DNA of 55,190 nt. It comes from Muribaculum sp. Its GTDB lineage: Bacteria; Bacteroidota; Bacteroidia; Bacteroidales; Muribaculaceae. Both the position numbers and the translations under genes were made by a program. The stretch lies in assembly GCA_023664085.1 (NCBI GenBank), contig JAMPGE010000001.1, positions 84,174 through 139,363 on the forward strand, given 5' to 3'. Positions 55,078 to 55,190 of this stretch are shown piece by piece (the stretch's first letter is position 1; each line of letters starts with the position of its first letter). The notes beneath the pieces are model-generated. The model saw only the letters and a program-made list of their open reading frames with translations. It searched no databases and was not told the DNA's origin.

Positions 55078-55190
55078 GCCCCATCCGCCCCATCAGCCCC
55101 ATCAGGCCCATCAGCCCCATCAGCCCCATCAGCCCCATTAGCCCCATCAGCCCCATTAGCCCCATCCGCCCCATCAGCCCCATCAGCCCC
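55078..55190. repeat. GCCCCATCA nonamer array, continuing past the window end
   Basis: At least 12.5 units of GCCCCATCA with variants ending ATCC and ATTA. It starts 14 nt after the GH3-family stop. Minus-strand frames through it give Met-Gly-Leu repeats and are not a gene. True length is unknown because the window ends inside. Confidence 0.9.

Noticed and set aside
54872..55183. Met-Gly-Leu repeat frame on the minus strand
   Set aside because: It is produced by the GCCCCATCA array and overlaps the GH3-family gene.

Overview
The window is a chromosomal segment of a Bacteroidota bacterium, order Bacteroidales, most likely a gut Muribaculaceae-type species. This rests on Bacteroidales promoters (TTTG, then 19-21 nt, then TAnnTTTG) before many genes, an Mfa-type fimbrial operon with DUF3575 and DUF3868 genes, DUF1573 proteins, a glycine-lipid-type GNAT acyltransferase, PorZ-like propeller proteins and a BspA-like leucine-rich-repeat protein. 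Base composition is near 50% GC, with AT-rich intergenic DNA. The family assignment is inference.

Layout. 1-8.9 kb (minus strand): a CAT-anticodon tRNA; a compact operon of a polyferredoxin-like membrane protein, thyA, folA, a GT4 glycosyltransferase and gluQ-like; then yidC and pyrG. 9.0-10.0 kb (plus): a secreted DUF4595-like protein ending at a strong two-way terminator. 10.0-16.2 kb (minus): meaB, an acyl-CoA ligase, a CBS-linked sugar nucleotidyltransferase (PtmE-like), obgE and a PlsC-type acyltransferase. 16.2-16.8 kb: a non-coding block of 21-nt repeats, a 147-bp three-hairpin element flanked by an 11-nt direct repeat, and a 16-copy heptamer array. 16.8-19.4 kb: two DUF1573 genes, tRNA-Pro, and an amidase without signal peptide followed by a 92-bp inverted-repeat element.

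19.5-29.0 kb (minus): a six-gene Mfa-type fimbrial operon in the order DUF3575, DUF3868/OmpA-like, Mfa1-type major subunit, Mfa2/FimB-type anchor, and two further lipoproteins. 29.6-30.0 kb (plus): a small membrane/coiled-coil protein like those found beside phage-type lysis genes.

33.0-39.3 kb is the most interesting part. On the minus strand glsB-like, a LegB-type dehydratase, an ATP-grasp protein, a NeuB/LegI-type synthase, a NeuC/LegG-type epimerase and a PorZ-like propeller protein form one operon. Divergent from it are a NeuA/LegF-type CMP-sugar synthetase and a MATE exporter. Together they look like a nonulosonic (legionaminic-type) acid pathway lacking a visible aminotransferase and acetyltransferase, but containing an ATP-grasp protein with an altered metal-binding motif. 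A 182-bp palindromic element lies between the two divergent promoters.

40.8-55.2 kb (plus): panB, a second copy of the three-hairpin element inside a heptamer array, leuS, rdgB, a second PorZ-like protein, a BspA-like protein, trmB, mrp, an outer-membrane phospholipase A (pldA), a GT2 glycosyltransferase, a GH3-family protein and a nonamer repeat that runs off the window end.

The surface-related genes (fimbriae, nonulosonate, PorZ-like and BspA-like proteins, acyltransferases, PldA, glycosyltransferases) suggest a region shaping the cell envelope, interspersed with housekeeping genes. The main candidates for undescribed biology are the nonulosonate/ATP-grasp/GlsB/PorZ-like operon and the three distinct small inverted-repeat elements.
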